Source: Rhizorhabdus dicambivorans (GTDB lineage: Bacteria; Pseudomonadota; Alphaproteobacteria; Sphingomonadales; Sphingomonadaceae). From it: 64,000 nucleotides of DNA. Under the pieces are notes generated by a model. It had not been told where the DNA came from. It saw nothing but the letters and a program-made list of their open reading frames with translations, and searched no databases. Within the stretch, counting starts at the first letter, position 1, and the number at the start of each line of letters is the position of its first letter. Location: positions 772,001 to 836,000 of the forward strand of contig NZ_CP023449.1 of NCBI RefSeq assembly GCF_002355275.1. Direction: 5' to 3'. Below, piece by piece: positions 46,929 to 55,557 of this stretch. Made by a program: the position numbers and the translations under genes.

Positions 46929-47882
46929 TCAGACGTCGACCAGTTCCAGGGCGCTGTTCTCGGCGCCTTCCAGCCGGCCGAGCGCATAATCGCCGGCCAG
47001 GGTAGTGCGCTGCAGCCAGCGGCTGCCGCTTTCGGGCGGCAGGCCCTCGGCGCCGTGCAGCATCCGCCAATTGTCCCACAGCACGATGTCGCCGGGGGTC
47101 CAGCGGTGGATGTAGATGTCGGGGTGCGACAGGATGTGCCGCGCCAGTTCACCGAGCAGCACGTCGCCCTCGGCGCGGTCGAGGCCCAGTATCTCGTCGG
47201 CGAACCAGGGTGACAGGTTCAGCATCTTCCGGCCGGTTTCCTTCTGCGCATAGACCAGCGGATGGATCGAGCGCGGATAGCTGTCCTCGCGTGCCTGGAT
47301 GTCGCGGAACTTCTTGCCCATCCGCACCAGCCGGATCGTGTCGACGCTGTTCTTCATCGTCGAGATGTCCATGTAGAAGTCGTAGATCACCTCCAGCCCT
47401 TCCGCCCTGCGCTTCAGATCGTCGGGCAGGCTGTCATAGGCCGCGATCTTGTCGAGGAAGGTGGTGCCGCCCATCGTCGGCGGGATCAACCGGGGCCGCA
47501 GCAGCCCGCCATGGTTGACCTTGTCGAAATAGACCAGGTCGAAATGCAGCGGCAGCCAGCCGCCCAGGTCCACGCCGTTGACGTTGTAGACATTGCCGTT
47601 TTCGCCGCCGGGTTCATACTGGACGTTGGTGATCTCCAGCCGGGAGGGATCGGTGTTGCCTTGCTTGATCGGATGCAGCTGGAACGGGCCGAACACGCGG
47701 CTCAGTTCGAGATGCAGTTCGTCGCTGTCCTCCATGCCGCGGAACACGACCAGGCCGTGCTGGATCCACAGCCGGCCGAGTTCCTCGCGCACCGCTGGAT
47801 CGTCAAGATGCCCGCGCTCTAGTCCGTGGATCTGGATCGCTTCGCTGGTCGGCGTCAGCGGTTCGACGTGGAAGGGCAACAT
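46929..47882 (-). CDS. TauD/TfdA-family Fe(II)/2-oxoglutarate dioxygenase
   Basis: The 317-aa protein has the HxD iron motif in PLHFDLVYF (His113, Asp115) and the distal His in WDNWRMLHGAEG, with the 2-oxoglutarate-binding Arg expected shortly after (RWLQRTTL). Family members hydroxylate sulfonates, phenoxyacetates or other acids, causing release of the leaving group. The ATG at 47882 is chosen over 47948 because the family N-terminus begins there. A palindromic operator candidate is 49 bp upstream. The substrate is unknown; an ether or sulfonate cleavage would fit a catabolic locus. Confidence 0.87.
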   Translation of the reverse strand: MLPFHVEPLTPTSEAIQIHGLERGHLDDPAVREELGRLWIQHGLVVFRGMEDSDELHLELSRVFGPFQLHPIKQGNTDPSRLEITNVQYEPGGENGNVYNVNGVDLGGWLPLHFDLVYFDKVNHGGLLRPRLIPPTMGGTTFLDKIAAYDSLPDDLKRRAEGLEVIYDFYMDISTMKNSVDTIRLVRMGKKFRDIQAREDSYPRSIHPLVYAQKETGRKMLNLSPWFADEILGLDRAEGDVLLGELARHILSHPDIYIHRWTPGDIVLWDNWRMLHGAEGLPPESGSRWLQRTTLAGDYALGRLEGAENSALELVDV

Positions 47883-47930
47883 GCTCTGCTCCTGCTGTCT
47901 GGCGAGTCTGGAGCACATGAATGTGCCGAA

Positions 47931-47948
47931 ACAATGCAATTGTTGCAA
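47931..47948. promoter_or_regulatory. Palindromic operator candidate upstream of the TauD-type gene
   Basis: ACAATGCAATTGTTGCAA is centred on CAATTG and only partly fits the TRAWAC-N4-GTWTYA pattern. It also contains AAACAATGC just before it, as in the other sites. Confidence 0.3.
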
Positions 47949-48071
47949 ACGCTTATTAAATCAGGCTCGTCGCCTGGTCCTGACATCGCCGGCAGAGCCG
48001 TCCTCTGCCGCAGTGGGAAGGTGGGTATGGCCCTTGTTTTCCCGGGGGATTTAGGAGGGTAAGCCAATATT

Positions 48072-48089
48072 TCAAAATAACTGTATTGA
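48072..48089. promoter_or_regulatory. Palindromic operator candidate upstream of the third TonB receptor
   Basis: TCAAAATAACTGTATTGA is an imperfect palindrome, matching the reverse of TRAWAC-N4-GTWTYA at 10 of 12 arm positions. It overlaps a TTGACG -35 element at 48086. Confidence 0.35.
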
Positions 48090-48160
48090 CGGTTTCCGCG
48101 GCCGGGTGTACCCCCTTCGCATCCTTACGAAAAAACAGTCAGACTGGGAGGGATTTTTCC

Positions 48161-50467
48161 ATGGCCAGAAAGTTCGCAGTGCTGGTGTCCGGCCTTTGGG
48201 TCGCAAGCGCTCATATGGCGATCGCACAGACCACGGCGGTGCCCGCCGCCGCGGCCGAGGATGCCTCGGTCCAGGGCATTGAAGACATCGTCGTCACCGC
48301 GCAGCGCCGCGAGCAGCGGCTGCAGGATATTCCGCTGACCGTTAACGCCATCTCGGCCCAGGGCCTCGAGCGGCAGGGCGTCACCAACACCGCCGATCTG
48401 AACGCGGTGGTGCCGGGCCTGAACATCGCCAAGTCGAGCACGGTCGTGCAGCCGTTCCTTCGCGGCGTCGGCACGGCGTCGCTGGTTCCCGGCAACGATC
48501 CCAGCGTGCCGCTCTACATCGACGGCGTCTATCACAGCGCGCCCGCCGGCCTGTTCTTCTCGTTTAACAATATCGAGCGGGTCGAAGTGCTGAAGGGGCC
48601 GCAGGGCACGCTGTTCGGCCGCAACGCGACGGGCGGCCTGATCCAGATCGTCACCAAGGACCCGACCGAGGAGCTCAAGGGCAAATTCTCGCTGAGCTAC
48701 GGCAACTATCGCGCGGTCAACGCCACCGGCTATATCAGCGGCGGCACCGATACGATCGCGGCAAATCTGTCGGTCGTTTACAACAAGCAGTCCAAGGGCT
48801 GGGGCCGCAATCTCTTCCAGGCGGGGGAGGGTGGCCCGATCGTGGTGGGAACGCAGACCTTCGCCGATCGGCCGGTCAAGCGGGCGGCCGGCTATACCGA
48901 CGAGTTCGGCATCCACAGCAAGATCGTCATGACCCCGGACGACCGCACCACGGTCAAGCTCAGCGGCATGTATGTCGATGTCGACACCAACCAGAACCAC
49001 TATCGCCACCCGCTGCCGGGCCGGCTGCTTCCTGGGCCTCCGGGCAACAACCCCTATCAGTATACCGGCGGCTTCTACGACTATAATTCGGATGTTGAGT
49101 GGTATAACCGCAACCACCAGTACATGTTCTCCGCGGAAGCGGCGCATGAGGCCGATTTCGCGACCCTCAAGTCGATCTCATCCTTTCTGAAGGCGAAGGC
49201 CGAAATCTCGGTGCCGTCGGATGCCAGCCCGCTGATCTCGCGTGCTACCAGCTTCGCCCACCTCGTCTGGAAGACCTATACCCAGGAGCTGCAGCTGCTC
49301 TCCAACGGTCAGTCCGGGCCCGACTGGCTCGAATGGATCGGCGGCCTCTATTATCTCCACGGCCGCGCCGGCTACGATCCGCAGGAAGTGACCCTCGGCT
49401 ATCGCCATGACGGCACGTTCAGCCGCTATTCCTTCCAGACCTCGGACTCGCTGGCGGCCTATGGCCAGGCGACCTTTGACGTCACCGACAGCACCCGCCT
49501 GACCCTGGGCGCGCGCTACAGCAAGGATCGTCTGTCGGCCACGCAATATCAGGTCGGCACCTCCTCGGTTCTCACCGGCGCGAACGCCAACGGGCAGGTC
49601 ACCATCCTGGTCCCGAAGGAGCGCGTCTCGTTCGAGAAGGTCACGTGGCGCATCGCGCTCGACCAGCGTGTCACGCCGGACGTCCTGCTCTATGCCAGCG
49701 CCAGCCGCGGCTACAAGACGGGTGCGTTGAACCATGGCGCGCTCTGCGCCACCACGCCGCCGATCGGCGTGGCCTGCAGCAACATCGTCGCGCCAACCCG
49801 GCCGGAGGTGCTCGACGCCTATGAGGTTGGCTTCAAGTCCGACCTGTTCGATCGCCGCCTGCGCTTCAACGTCTCGGCCTATTATTACGACTATGCCGAT
49901 CTGCAGGTGCAGGCGGTGGTCGGCGTGCCGCCGGTCAGCGTCCTCAACAATGCGGCCCAGGCGCGGATCTATGGCGTCGATCTGGAATCGGCCCTTCAGG
50001 TGACACCGAACCTGCGCATCTCGGCCAACGCCTCCTTCCTGAACAGCAAGTATAAGGATTATCCGGCGGCGGTGGGCTTCGTGCCGCTGACGGTGGCGCC
50101 CTATGCCAACCGGCAGATATTCTTCGATGCATCGGGCAACACCCTGCCGCGCGCGCCGAAGTTCAGCAGCACGGTGGCGGTCGACTGGACGATCCCGACC
50201 AGCGCGGGCGATTTCACGCTGACCGGCAGCTGGTATCATAATGACGGTTTCTACTGGGATCCGCAGCAGCGCCTCCGTGAGTCGGCCTATGACATCGTCA
50301 ACGGCCAGCTCGCCTACCAGGCGACCGACAGGCTCAAGCTTCGCGTCTGGGGTCGCAACCTGCTCGACAAGAAATATTACAGCTACCAGACCGCGACGAG
50401 CGCGGGTGACCAGGGCGCCCCGGCGGCTCCCCGCACCTACGGCATCGCCGTGGACTTCGAGTTCTGA
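48161..50467 (+). CDS. TonB-dependent outer-membrane receptor, third of three
   Basis: This 768-aa receptor has a signal peptide ending AHMAIAQ, a TonB box-like EDIVVTAQRREQ, a plug with VEVLKGPQGTLFGRNATGGL and a barrel ending in VDFEF with an aromatic C-terminus. The ATG at 48161 follows GGGAGGG at good spacing; an in-frame ATG at 48086 lacks one and would precede the signal peptide. It is outside the LysR-box cluster, so it probably imports a different substrate, in line with the P450 or TauD-type genes beside it. Two hairpins follow it. Confidence 0.9.
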   Translation: MARKFAVLVSGLWVASAHMAIAQTTAVPAAAAEDASVQGIEDIVVTAQRREQRLQDIPLTVNAISAQGLERQGVTNTADLNAVVPGLNIAKSSTVVQPFLRGVGTASLVPGNDPSVPLYIDGVYHSAPAGLFFSFNNIERVEVLKGPQGTLFGRNATGGLIQIVTKDPTEELKGKFSLSYGNYRAVNATGYISGGTDTIAANLSVVYNKQSKGWGRNLFQAGEGGPIVVGTQTFADRPVKRAAGYTDEFGIHSKIVMTPDDRTTVKLSGMYVDVDTNQNHYRHPLPGRLLPGPPGNNPYQYTGGFYDYNSDVEWYNRNHQYMFSAEAAHEADFATLKSISSFLKAKAEISVPSDASPLISRATSFAHLVWKTYTQELQLLSNGQSGPDWLEWIGGLYYLHGRAGYDPQEVTLGYRHDGTFSRYSFQTSDSLAAYGQATFDVTDSTRLTLGARYSKDRLSATQYQVGTSSVLTGANANGQVTILVPKERVSFEKVTWRIALDQRVTPDVLLYASASRGYKTGALNHGALCATTPPIGVACSNIVAPTRPEVLDAYEVGFKSDLFDRRLRFNVSAYYYDYADLQVQAVVGVPPVSVLNNAAQARIYGVDLESALQVTPNLRISANASFLNSKYKDYPAAVGFVPLTVAPYANRQIFFDASGNTLPRAPKFSSTVAVDWTIPTSAGDFTLTGSWYHNDGFYWDPQQRLRESAYDIVNGQLAYQATDRLKLRVWGRNLLDKKYYSYQTATSAGDQGAPAAPRTYGIAVDFEF

Positions 50468-50474
50468 TCCTGTC

Positions 50475-50496
50475 GGCCGGGCTCTCGGGCCCGGCC
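50475..50496 (+). terminator. Hairpin after the third TonB receptor
   Basis: GGCCGGGC pairs with GCCCGGCC across a 6-nt loop, 8 bp after the stop. It has only a weak T tract. Confidence 0.5.
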
Positions 50497-50516
50497 TTCA
50501 TCCCCCTTGGATGACG

Positions 50517-50539
50517 AGGCCGGCGAAAGCCGGCCTTTT
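50517..50539 (+). terminator. GAAA-loop terminator
   Basis: AGGCCGGC pairs with GCCGGCCT around a GAAA tetraloop and is followed by TTTT. Together with the hairpin just upstream it ends the receptor transcript. Confidence 0.8.
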
Positions 50540-50679
50540 GCTGTGGCGAACGCTCCGCGTGCCATGGCTCTATGGCGCCACGGCACGGAGCTTTGGGAGG
50601 CGTGTCTCAGGCGTGAACGGCACACCATGTCGATGAAGCTCGATCGCGCCAGCTGGTCCGCCCGGCGATCAGGGTCCGG

Positions 50680-51471
50680 CTATCGATGGAGCCAGCGGGG
50701 CTTGCGCTTCTCCAGGAAGGCGGCGACGCCCTCGGCATAATCGGGGATGGTCGTCGCCTCCTCGAAGATGCCGCGCAGCAGTTCGTCGAAGCGCGCGTCG
50801 AGGCCGTCGCGGCCGAGCGCGGAAAGCAGCAGGCGCCGGCCGACCCGCAGCGCGGAGCCGCTCTTGCCAGCCAGGACGCGCAGATAATCGCCCAGTTCGG
50901 CATCGAAGCTGGCGCGGGGCAGGGTCCTGATGGTCAGGCCGGCGCGTTCCGCTTCGGCGGCGTCGATCCATCGTCCCGAAAAGGCGAGATCGAGGAGCCT
51001 GGCTTGGCCGGCATGGTGCGCCATCAGCCAGGCGGCCAGGACGCTGACGACGCCGATGTCGATTTCGGGCAGCGCGAGCCGCAGGTCGTCGCGGGCGATC
51101 ACCATGTCGCAGGCGAAGGCCAGTTCGCAGCCGCCGCCTGAGCAGATTCCATTGATCGCGGCGATGCGCGGCTTGCCGTCGGCGGCAGCCAGCACCCGCG
51201 ACATGCGGAAGATCGCCTCGGCGTGGGCGCGCAGATGGGGAAGGTCATGCTCGCCCACGTCGCTGCCGGCCGCGAAGGCCCGGTCAAGCGCCGAGGCGAT
51301 GACGATGATACGCACGCCTGGGTCGGCGTCGAACCGCTCCACTGCATCCGCGATCGCGCCGGCCATGCCGGTGGTGATGATGTTGAGCGGCGGCCGCCGC
51401 AGCCGGATCCAGCCGATGCCGTCTTCGGCCAGGCTCTCGATCTCCGGCTGCGGGGGCTCGCCGGTGGTCAT
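50680..51471 (-). CDS. Enoyl-CoA hydratase/isomerase family protein
   Basis: The 263-aa crotonase-family protein has ALDRAFAAGSDVGEHDL (first oxyanion loop), INGICSGGGCELAFACD (second loop with Glu) and ALPEIDIGVVSVLAAW. It would hydrate or isomerise an enoyl-CoA. It starts 5 bp after the aldehyde dehydrogenase stop, on the same strand, so the two form an operon. The C-terminal FLEKRKPRW is normal for the family. Its substrate may come from an aldehyde oxidised by its neighbour and then activated by a ligase. Confidence 0.88.
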   Translation of the reverse strand: MTTGEPPQPEIESLAEDGIGWIRLRRPPLNIITTGMAGAIADAVERFDADPGVRIIVIASALDRAFAAGSDVGEHDLPHLRAHAEAIFRMSRVLAAADGKPRIAAINGICSGGGCELAFACDMVIARDDLRLALPEIDIGVVSVLAAWLMAHHAGQARLLDLAFSGRWIDAAEAERAGLTIRTLPRASFDAELGDYLRVLAGKSGSALRVGRRLLLSALGRDGLDARFDELLRGIFEEATTIPDYAEGVAAFLEKRKPRWLHR

Positions 51472-51476
51472 ATCGA

Positions 51477-52973
51477 TCAGCCCGGGGTGTTGATCCAGAC
51501 GGTCTTGCTCTCGGTATAGGCGTCGATCGACTGGCGGCCGAGCTCACGGCCGAGGCCCGACTGCTTATAGCCGCCGAACGGCGCGATCGGATCGATCATG
51601 AAATAGGTGTTGATCCAGACGTTGCCGGCCTTCAGGCCGCGCGCGACGCGATGCGCCCGCGCGATGTCGCGGGTCCACACGCCCGATGCCAGGCCGAAAT
51701 CGGTGTCGTTGCCCTGGCGCAGAACATCCTCCTCATTGTCGAAAGGGATCACCGCGACCACCGGGCCGAATATCTCCTCTCGGGCGATGCGCATCTGGTT
51801 GTTCACGCCGGAGAATATGGTCGGCCGGACATAATAGCCGCTGCCCGTGAAGCGGTCGCCGCCCAGGCTGACCTGCGCTCCGTCGGCGCGGCCGATGTCG
51901 ACATAGCCGTTCACCCGGGTGAACTGCGCCTCGGACACCAGCGGCCCCATCGTGGTCGTCTCGTCGAACGGATCGCCGACGCGGTGCTGGCCGACGGCCG
52001 CAGACAGCTTTTCCAGGAATTCGTCATGGATGCCGCGCTGCACGAACAGGCGGCTGCCGGCGACGCACACCTGGCCCGAATTGGTGCAGAAGGCGCGCAT
52101 CGCCCCGGCCACCGCTAGGTCGATATCGGCATCGTCGAACACGATGTTGGGCGATTTGCCGCCCAGTTCCAGCGTCACCCGCTTCAGATCCCGCGAGGAA
52201 CTGGCCAGGATATGCTTGCCCACCTCGGTCGATCCGGTGAACGCGATCTTGTTCACGCCGCGATGGTTGACCAGCGCCTCGCCGGCGACGCGGCCGAAGC
52301 CGGTCAGGATGTTGACGACGCCGTCCGGCACCCCGGCTTCCATCAGCAGCTCGCCCATCCGCAGCGCGGTCAGCGGGGTCTGCTCGGCGGGCTTCAGGAC
52401 CACGGTGTTGCCGCAGGCGATGGCTGGCGCGATCTTCCACGCCGCCATCATCATCGGCCCGTTCCAGGGGATGATCTGCGCGCATACACCCACCGGCTCG
52501 CGGATCGTGTAGTTGAAGAACTGGTCCGACGAGGGATAGGTCTCGCCATAGATCTTGCTGCACCAGCCGGCGAAATATTCGAACACCGTCGACAGGCGCG
52601 ACGCGAAGTTGCGCGTGACGGCGATCGGCAGGCCGTTGTCGAGCGTCTCGAGCTGGGCCATCTCCTCGACATGCTCGTCCAGCACGCGCGCGATCCGCAG
52701 CAGCAGCTTGGTCCGGTCGTGCGGGGGCATGCCGGACCAGCTGCGGCTCTCCAGCGCGCGGCGCGCGGCGGTCACGGCCTGGTCGACGTCCTCGGCGGTG
52801 GCGGCGGAAGCATGGCCGATCACCTGCTCGGTCGCGGGGTCGACCGTCTCGAACGTCTCACCCGATCGCGACTCGACCCACTTGCCGTCGATCAGCAGCT
52901 TCTTGGTACCGGAACCCAGGAAATCCGTGGTGGCGGCGGCCAGCGTGCCGCGGGTCAGGGTGGTCGTCGACAT
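51477..52973 (-). CDS. NAD(P)-dependent aldehyde dehydrogenase
   Basis: The 498-aa protein has the standard motifs: NAD-binding FTGSTEVG, catalytic Glu in ELGGKSPNIV, nucleophile Cys in NSGQVCVAGSR and the C-terminal PFGGYKQSGLGRELG. It oxidises an aldehyde to the acid. It leads an operon with the enoyl-CoA hydratase and is divergent from the hydrolase and P450 genes across a 108-bp gap holding a palindrome at 52999. It could oxidise the aldehyde formed by the GMC oxidoreductase at 57685. Confidence 0.92.
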   Translation of the reverse strand: MSTTTLTRGTLAAATTDFLGSGTKKLLIDGKWVESRSGETFETVDPATEQVIGHASAATAEDVDQAVTAARRALESRSWSGMPPHDRTKLLLRIARVLDEHVEEMAQLETLDNGLPIAVTRNFASRLSTVFEYFAGWCSKIYGETYPSSDQFFNYTIREPVGVCAQIIPWNGPMMMAAWKIAPAIACGNTVVLKPAEQTPLTALRMGELLMEAGVPDGVVNILTGFGRVAGEALVNHRGVNKIAFTGSTEVGKHILASSSRDLKRVTLELGGKSPNIVFDDADIDLAVAGAMRAFCTNSGQVCVAGSRLFVQRGIHDEFLEKLSAAVGQHRVGDPFDETTTMGPLVSEAQFTRVNGYVDIGRADGAQVSLGGDRFTGSGYYVRPTIFSGVNNQMRIAREEIFGPVVAVIPFDNEEDVLRQGNDTDFGLASGVWTRDIARAHRVARGLKAGNVWINTYFMIDPIAPFGGYKQSGLGRELGRQSIDAYTESKTVWINTPG

Positions 52974-52998
52974 GCGCTTCTCCAGATGATGCGTTTGA

Positions 52999-53016
52999 AT
53001 GATACGCGATCATTAA
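52999..53016. promoter_or_regulatory. Palindromic operator candidate between aldehyde dehydrogenase and hydrolase/P450 operon
   Basis: AATGAT (52998-53003) and ATCATT (53009-53014) form a perfect inverted repeat around ACGCG; the 18-mer ATGATACGCGATCATTAA fits the TRAWAC-N4-GTWTYA pattern. The adjoining GATCATTAATT is identical to bases 27865-27875 upstream of the TetR gene. Confidence 0.45.
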
Positions 53017-53081
53017 TTAGTTGCACAGAGGCAAAGGCACGTCTAGCGTCATCATCGAACAGGGAGTCACGGAGAGGCCGG

Positions 53082-54020
53082 GTGCTCGACAGGGACGGGG
53101 AAAAGACTGCTGCGGTCGCGCTGGCCACCGCTACTGCGCCCGCGCCCGCCAGAGGGCGTGCGGCCGCGCCGGGATGGGAGTTCGCCGACGCCCCGGCGCG
53201 CAGCGTCTCGATCGACGGCGTCGAGATCAGCTATCGGCTTTGGGACAGTGCGCCGGCCGACGCGCCGACTCTGCTGTTCCTGCACGGTTTCCGCGCCCAT
53301 TCGCGCTGGTGGGATCATATCCTCCCCTTCTTCCGGGACGATTATCGCGTCGCCACGATGGACTTCAGCGGCCTCGGCGACAGCGGCTGGCGCGATCGCT
53401 ACACGATGCGCGGCTTCGCGCGCGAGATATTGGCGGTGATCGAGGATGCGGGCCTGGCTCCGGTGACGATCGTCGCGCACAGCTTCGGCGGGTCCCCCGC
53501 TGCCTATGCGAGCCTGCTCCAGCCCGAAGCGATCAGCCATGCGATCATCATCGACACGCGGCTGATCCTCGGCGGCGTGCCGGAGCCCGCGCAGATCGAG
53601 CTGCAGGCCTTCAACCCCGGCAAGCGCGTCTACAAGGATATGGACGAGGCGCGTAGCCGCTACCGCCTGATCCCGTCCTCGGGCGATGTCGATGCCGAGA
53701 TCATCGATCATATCGCGCGGCATTCGGCGCGCCCCGCCGAGGGCGGCTGGACCTGGAAGTTCGATCCGTCCTTCGATCCGCAGCTCACCGATGATCCCGA
53801 CAGGCTGGTGCCGCCCGGCGTCACCATGCCGATCGACTATATCTATGGCGATCGCAGCGGCGTGGTGACCCCCGCTTTGGCCGATCTGATGCTGTCGCAG
53901 CTGCCGAGCTGCCATGCGCCGATCGTCATCCCGCACAGCGATCATCATGTCCTGCTGGAGCAGCCCGTAGCGCTGGTCGCCGTGCTGCGCGCGTTGCTGC
54001 TGCGAGGGCCGCGGCTCTGA
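53082..54020 (+). CDS. Alpha/beta hydrolase
   Basis: The 312-aa hydrolase has the HGFRAHSRWWD oxyanion loop, the nucleophile Ser in VAHSFGGSPA and the C-terminal His in PHSDHHVLLEQP. The GTG at 53082 with GGAGAGG upstream is the most likely start; no suitable ATG is near. It leads the operon with the P450 68 bp downstream. It may hydrolyse an ester or lactone of the P450 pathway. The function is not known more precisely. Confidence 0.8.
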   Translation: MLDRDGEKTAAVALATATAPAPARGRAAAPGWEFADAPARSVSIDGVEISYRLWDSAPADAPTLLFLHGFRAHSRWWDHILPFFRDDYRVATMDFSGLGDSGWRDRYTMRGFAREILAVIEDAGLAPVTIVAHSFGGSPAAYASLLQPEAISHAIIIDTRLILGGVPEPAQIELQAFNPGKRVYKDMDEARSRYRLIPSSGDVDAEIIDHIARHSARPAEGGWTWKFDPSFDPQLTDDPDRLVPPGVTMPIDYIYGDRSGVVTPALADLMLSQLPSCHAPIVIPHSDHHVLLEQPVALVAVLRALLLRGPRL

Positions 54021-54087
54021 ATCCGCATACGGCCCGCGAAATGTGCGGGCCGCGAGAAAATAGCCGACTGGAGAGTGGAGAAGGCGA

Positions 54088-55317
54088 ATGGCCTATCAGG
54101 AACAGGTGACCGCGCAACGGCGCGAAACAATCCCGCCGCATGTCCCAGCCGACCGGGTGGTCGAACTCGACTATTTCTCTCCGCCCGGCGTGACCGAGGA
54201 CCCGCACCTGGCGTGGAAGAGCCTGCACGACGGGCCGGACATCATCTACACCCCCTATTATGGCGGGCATTGGATCATGACCCGCGCCGACGACATGTTC
54301 GCGGTCATGCAGGATTACGAGACCTTCTCGAACTGGGAGTTCACGGTGCCGCCGCGCGGGCCGGACAGCCCGGTGTTGATGCCCAACCAGCTCGATCCAC
54401 CGCGCCACGGGCCGATCCGCAGTGTCGTGCTGCGGCCGATGTCGCCCAAGGCGGTGGCGCCGATCGAACCCGTGATCCGCAAGATCATGGCCGATCGCAT
54501 CGCCAGCATCGTGCCCAAGGGCGGCTGCGAGTTCGTCAGCGAGTTCGGCGGCAACATCCCGCCCGAGCTGTTCTTCGAGCATGCCCGCATCCCCAAGGAC
54601 AAGCTGCCCGAGATGAAGCGCTACGCCGATACCGTCGCGCGCAGCGACAGCCATGAGGAGCGGGTCGCGGCACGCATCGGCGGCGCCAACTACATGATGG
54701 CGATCCTTGAAGAGCGCCGTCAGGTCGAGGACCTCGACGACGACGTGTTCAGCGTCATCATCCAGGCGGAGCGCGAAGGCCGCATCACCAAGGAGGAGAG
54801 CACGTCGATCGCGCTCAATGTCTTCTTCGGCGGGCTGGAGACGGTATCGTCGGCGCTCGCCTTCATCGTGCTGTTCCTCGCCCGCAATCCCGAACATCGC
54901 CGCCAGCTGATCGAGGACGGCTCGCTGACCCAGGATGCGACCGAGGAGTTCCTGCGCCGCTTCGGCATCCTCAATCTCGCCCGCATCGCGACCAGGCCGA
55001 CCACCTTCAAGGGGGTGAGGATCGAGCAGGGCGAGCAGGTGCTGTTGCCGCTCCACCTGGCGGGGCTGGACGAGCGCAAATTCCCCAATCCGCTGGAGGT
55101 GGATTTCCAGCGCAAGCGGGCGGGCCATTTCAATTTCGGCACCGGGCCGCACCGCTGCCTCGGCTCGAACCTTGCCCGGCCGGAAATCCGCATCTTCATC
55201 GAGGAATGGCTGCGCCAGATACCGGACTTCTCGGTCGATCCCGACGACAAGCCGGTCGGCGCCTCGGGCGTCGCGATGACGATGACGCGCGTGCCGCTCG
55301 TCTGGCCGTCGCGCTGA
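54088..55317 (+). CDS. Cytochrome P450 (CYP101/P450cam-like)
   Basis: This 409-aa P450 has ExxR at Glu287-Arg290 (EEFLRR), the heme-binding FNFGTGPHRCLG (Cys357), a modified I-helix GGLETV (248-253) in place of the usual AGxDT, and PLHLAGLDER and IPDFSV stretches close to P450cam and terpene-hydroxylating relatives. It hydroxylates or epoxidises a hydrocarbon or terpenoid. A ferredoxin and an epoxide hydrolase gene follow directly, which suggests epoxidation or hydroxylation and then hydrolysis. No reductase is in the window. Confidence 0.93.
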   Translation: MAYQEQVTAQRRETIPPHVPADRVVELDYFSPPGVTEDPHLAWKSLHDGPDIIYTPYYGGHWIMTRADDMFAVMQDYETFSNWEFTVPPRGPDSPVLMPNQLDPPRHGPIRSVVLRPMSPKAVAPIEPVIRKIMADRIASIVPKGGCEFVSEFGGNIPPELFFEHARIPKDKLPEMKRYADTVARSDSHEERVAARIGGANYMMAILEERRQVEDLDDDVFSVIIQAEREGRITKEESTSIALNVFFGGLETVSSALAFIVLFLARNPEHRRQLIEDGSLTQDATEEFLRRFGILNLARIATRPTTFKGVRIEQGEQVLLPLHLAGLDERKFPNPLEVDFQRKRAGHFNFGTGPHRCLGSNLARPEIRIFIEEWLRQIPDFSVDPDDKPVGASGVAMTMTRVPLVWPSR

Positions 55318-55336
55318 TCAGCAAGGGAGAATCGCG

Positions 55337-55537
55337 ATGAAGGTGATTGTCGATCATGCCCGCTGCCAGGGCCACGCGCTGTGCATGCTGAAGGCCCCGC
55401 AGGTCTATGAACTCAACGACGACGGCTACAACACGATGCCGCCGACCGAGGTGCCGCCGGAGCTGGAGGAGCAGGCCCGCCACGGCGCGATGAACTGCCC
55501 CGAAGGCGCGATCCGGCTCGACAAGCGCGCCGACTGA
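55337..55537 (+). CDS. [3Fe-4S]-type ferredoxin
   Basis: The 66-aa protein has Cys10, Cys16 (C-x5-C) and the late NCPEGAI Cys, the pattern of bacterial P450 partner ferredoxins with a [3Fe-4S] cluster. It lies 19 bp after the P450 gene with AAGGGAG before the ATG, so it is the natural electron donor. P450cam-like enzymes usually take a [2Fe-2S] donor, so this pairing is a small oddity. Confidence 0.93.
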   Translation: MKVIVDHARCQGHALCMLKAPQVYELNDDGYNTMPPTEVPPELEEQARHGAMNCPEGAIRLDKRAD

Positions 55538-55557
55538 AGAACCGAGGGGGTACCGCC

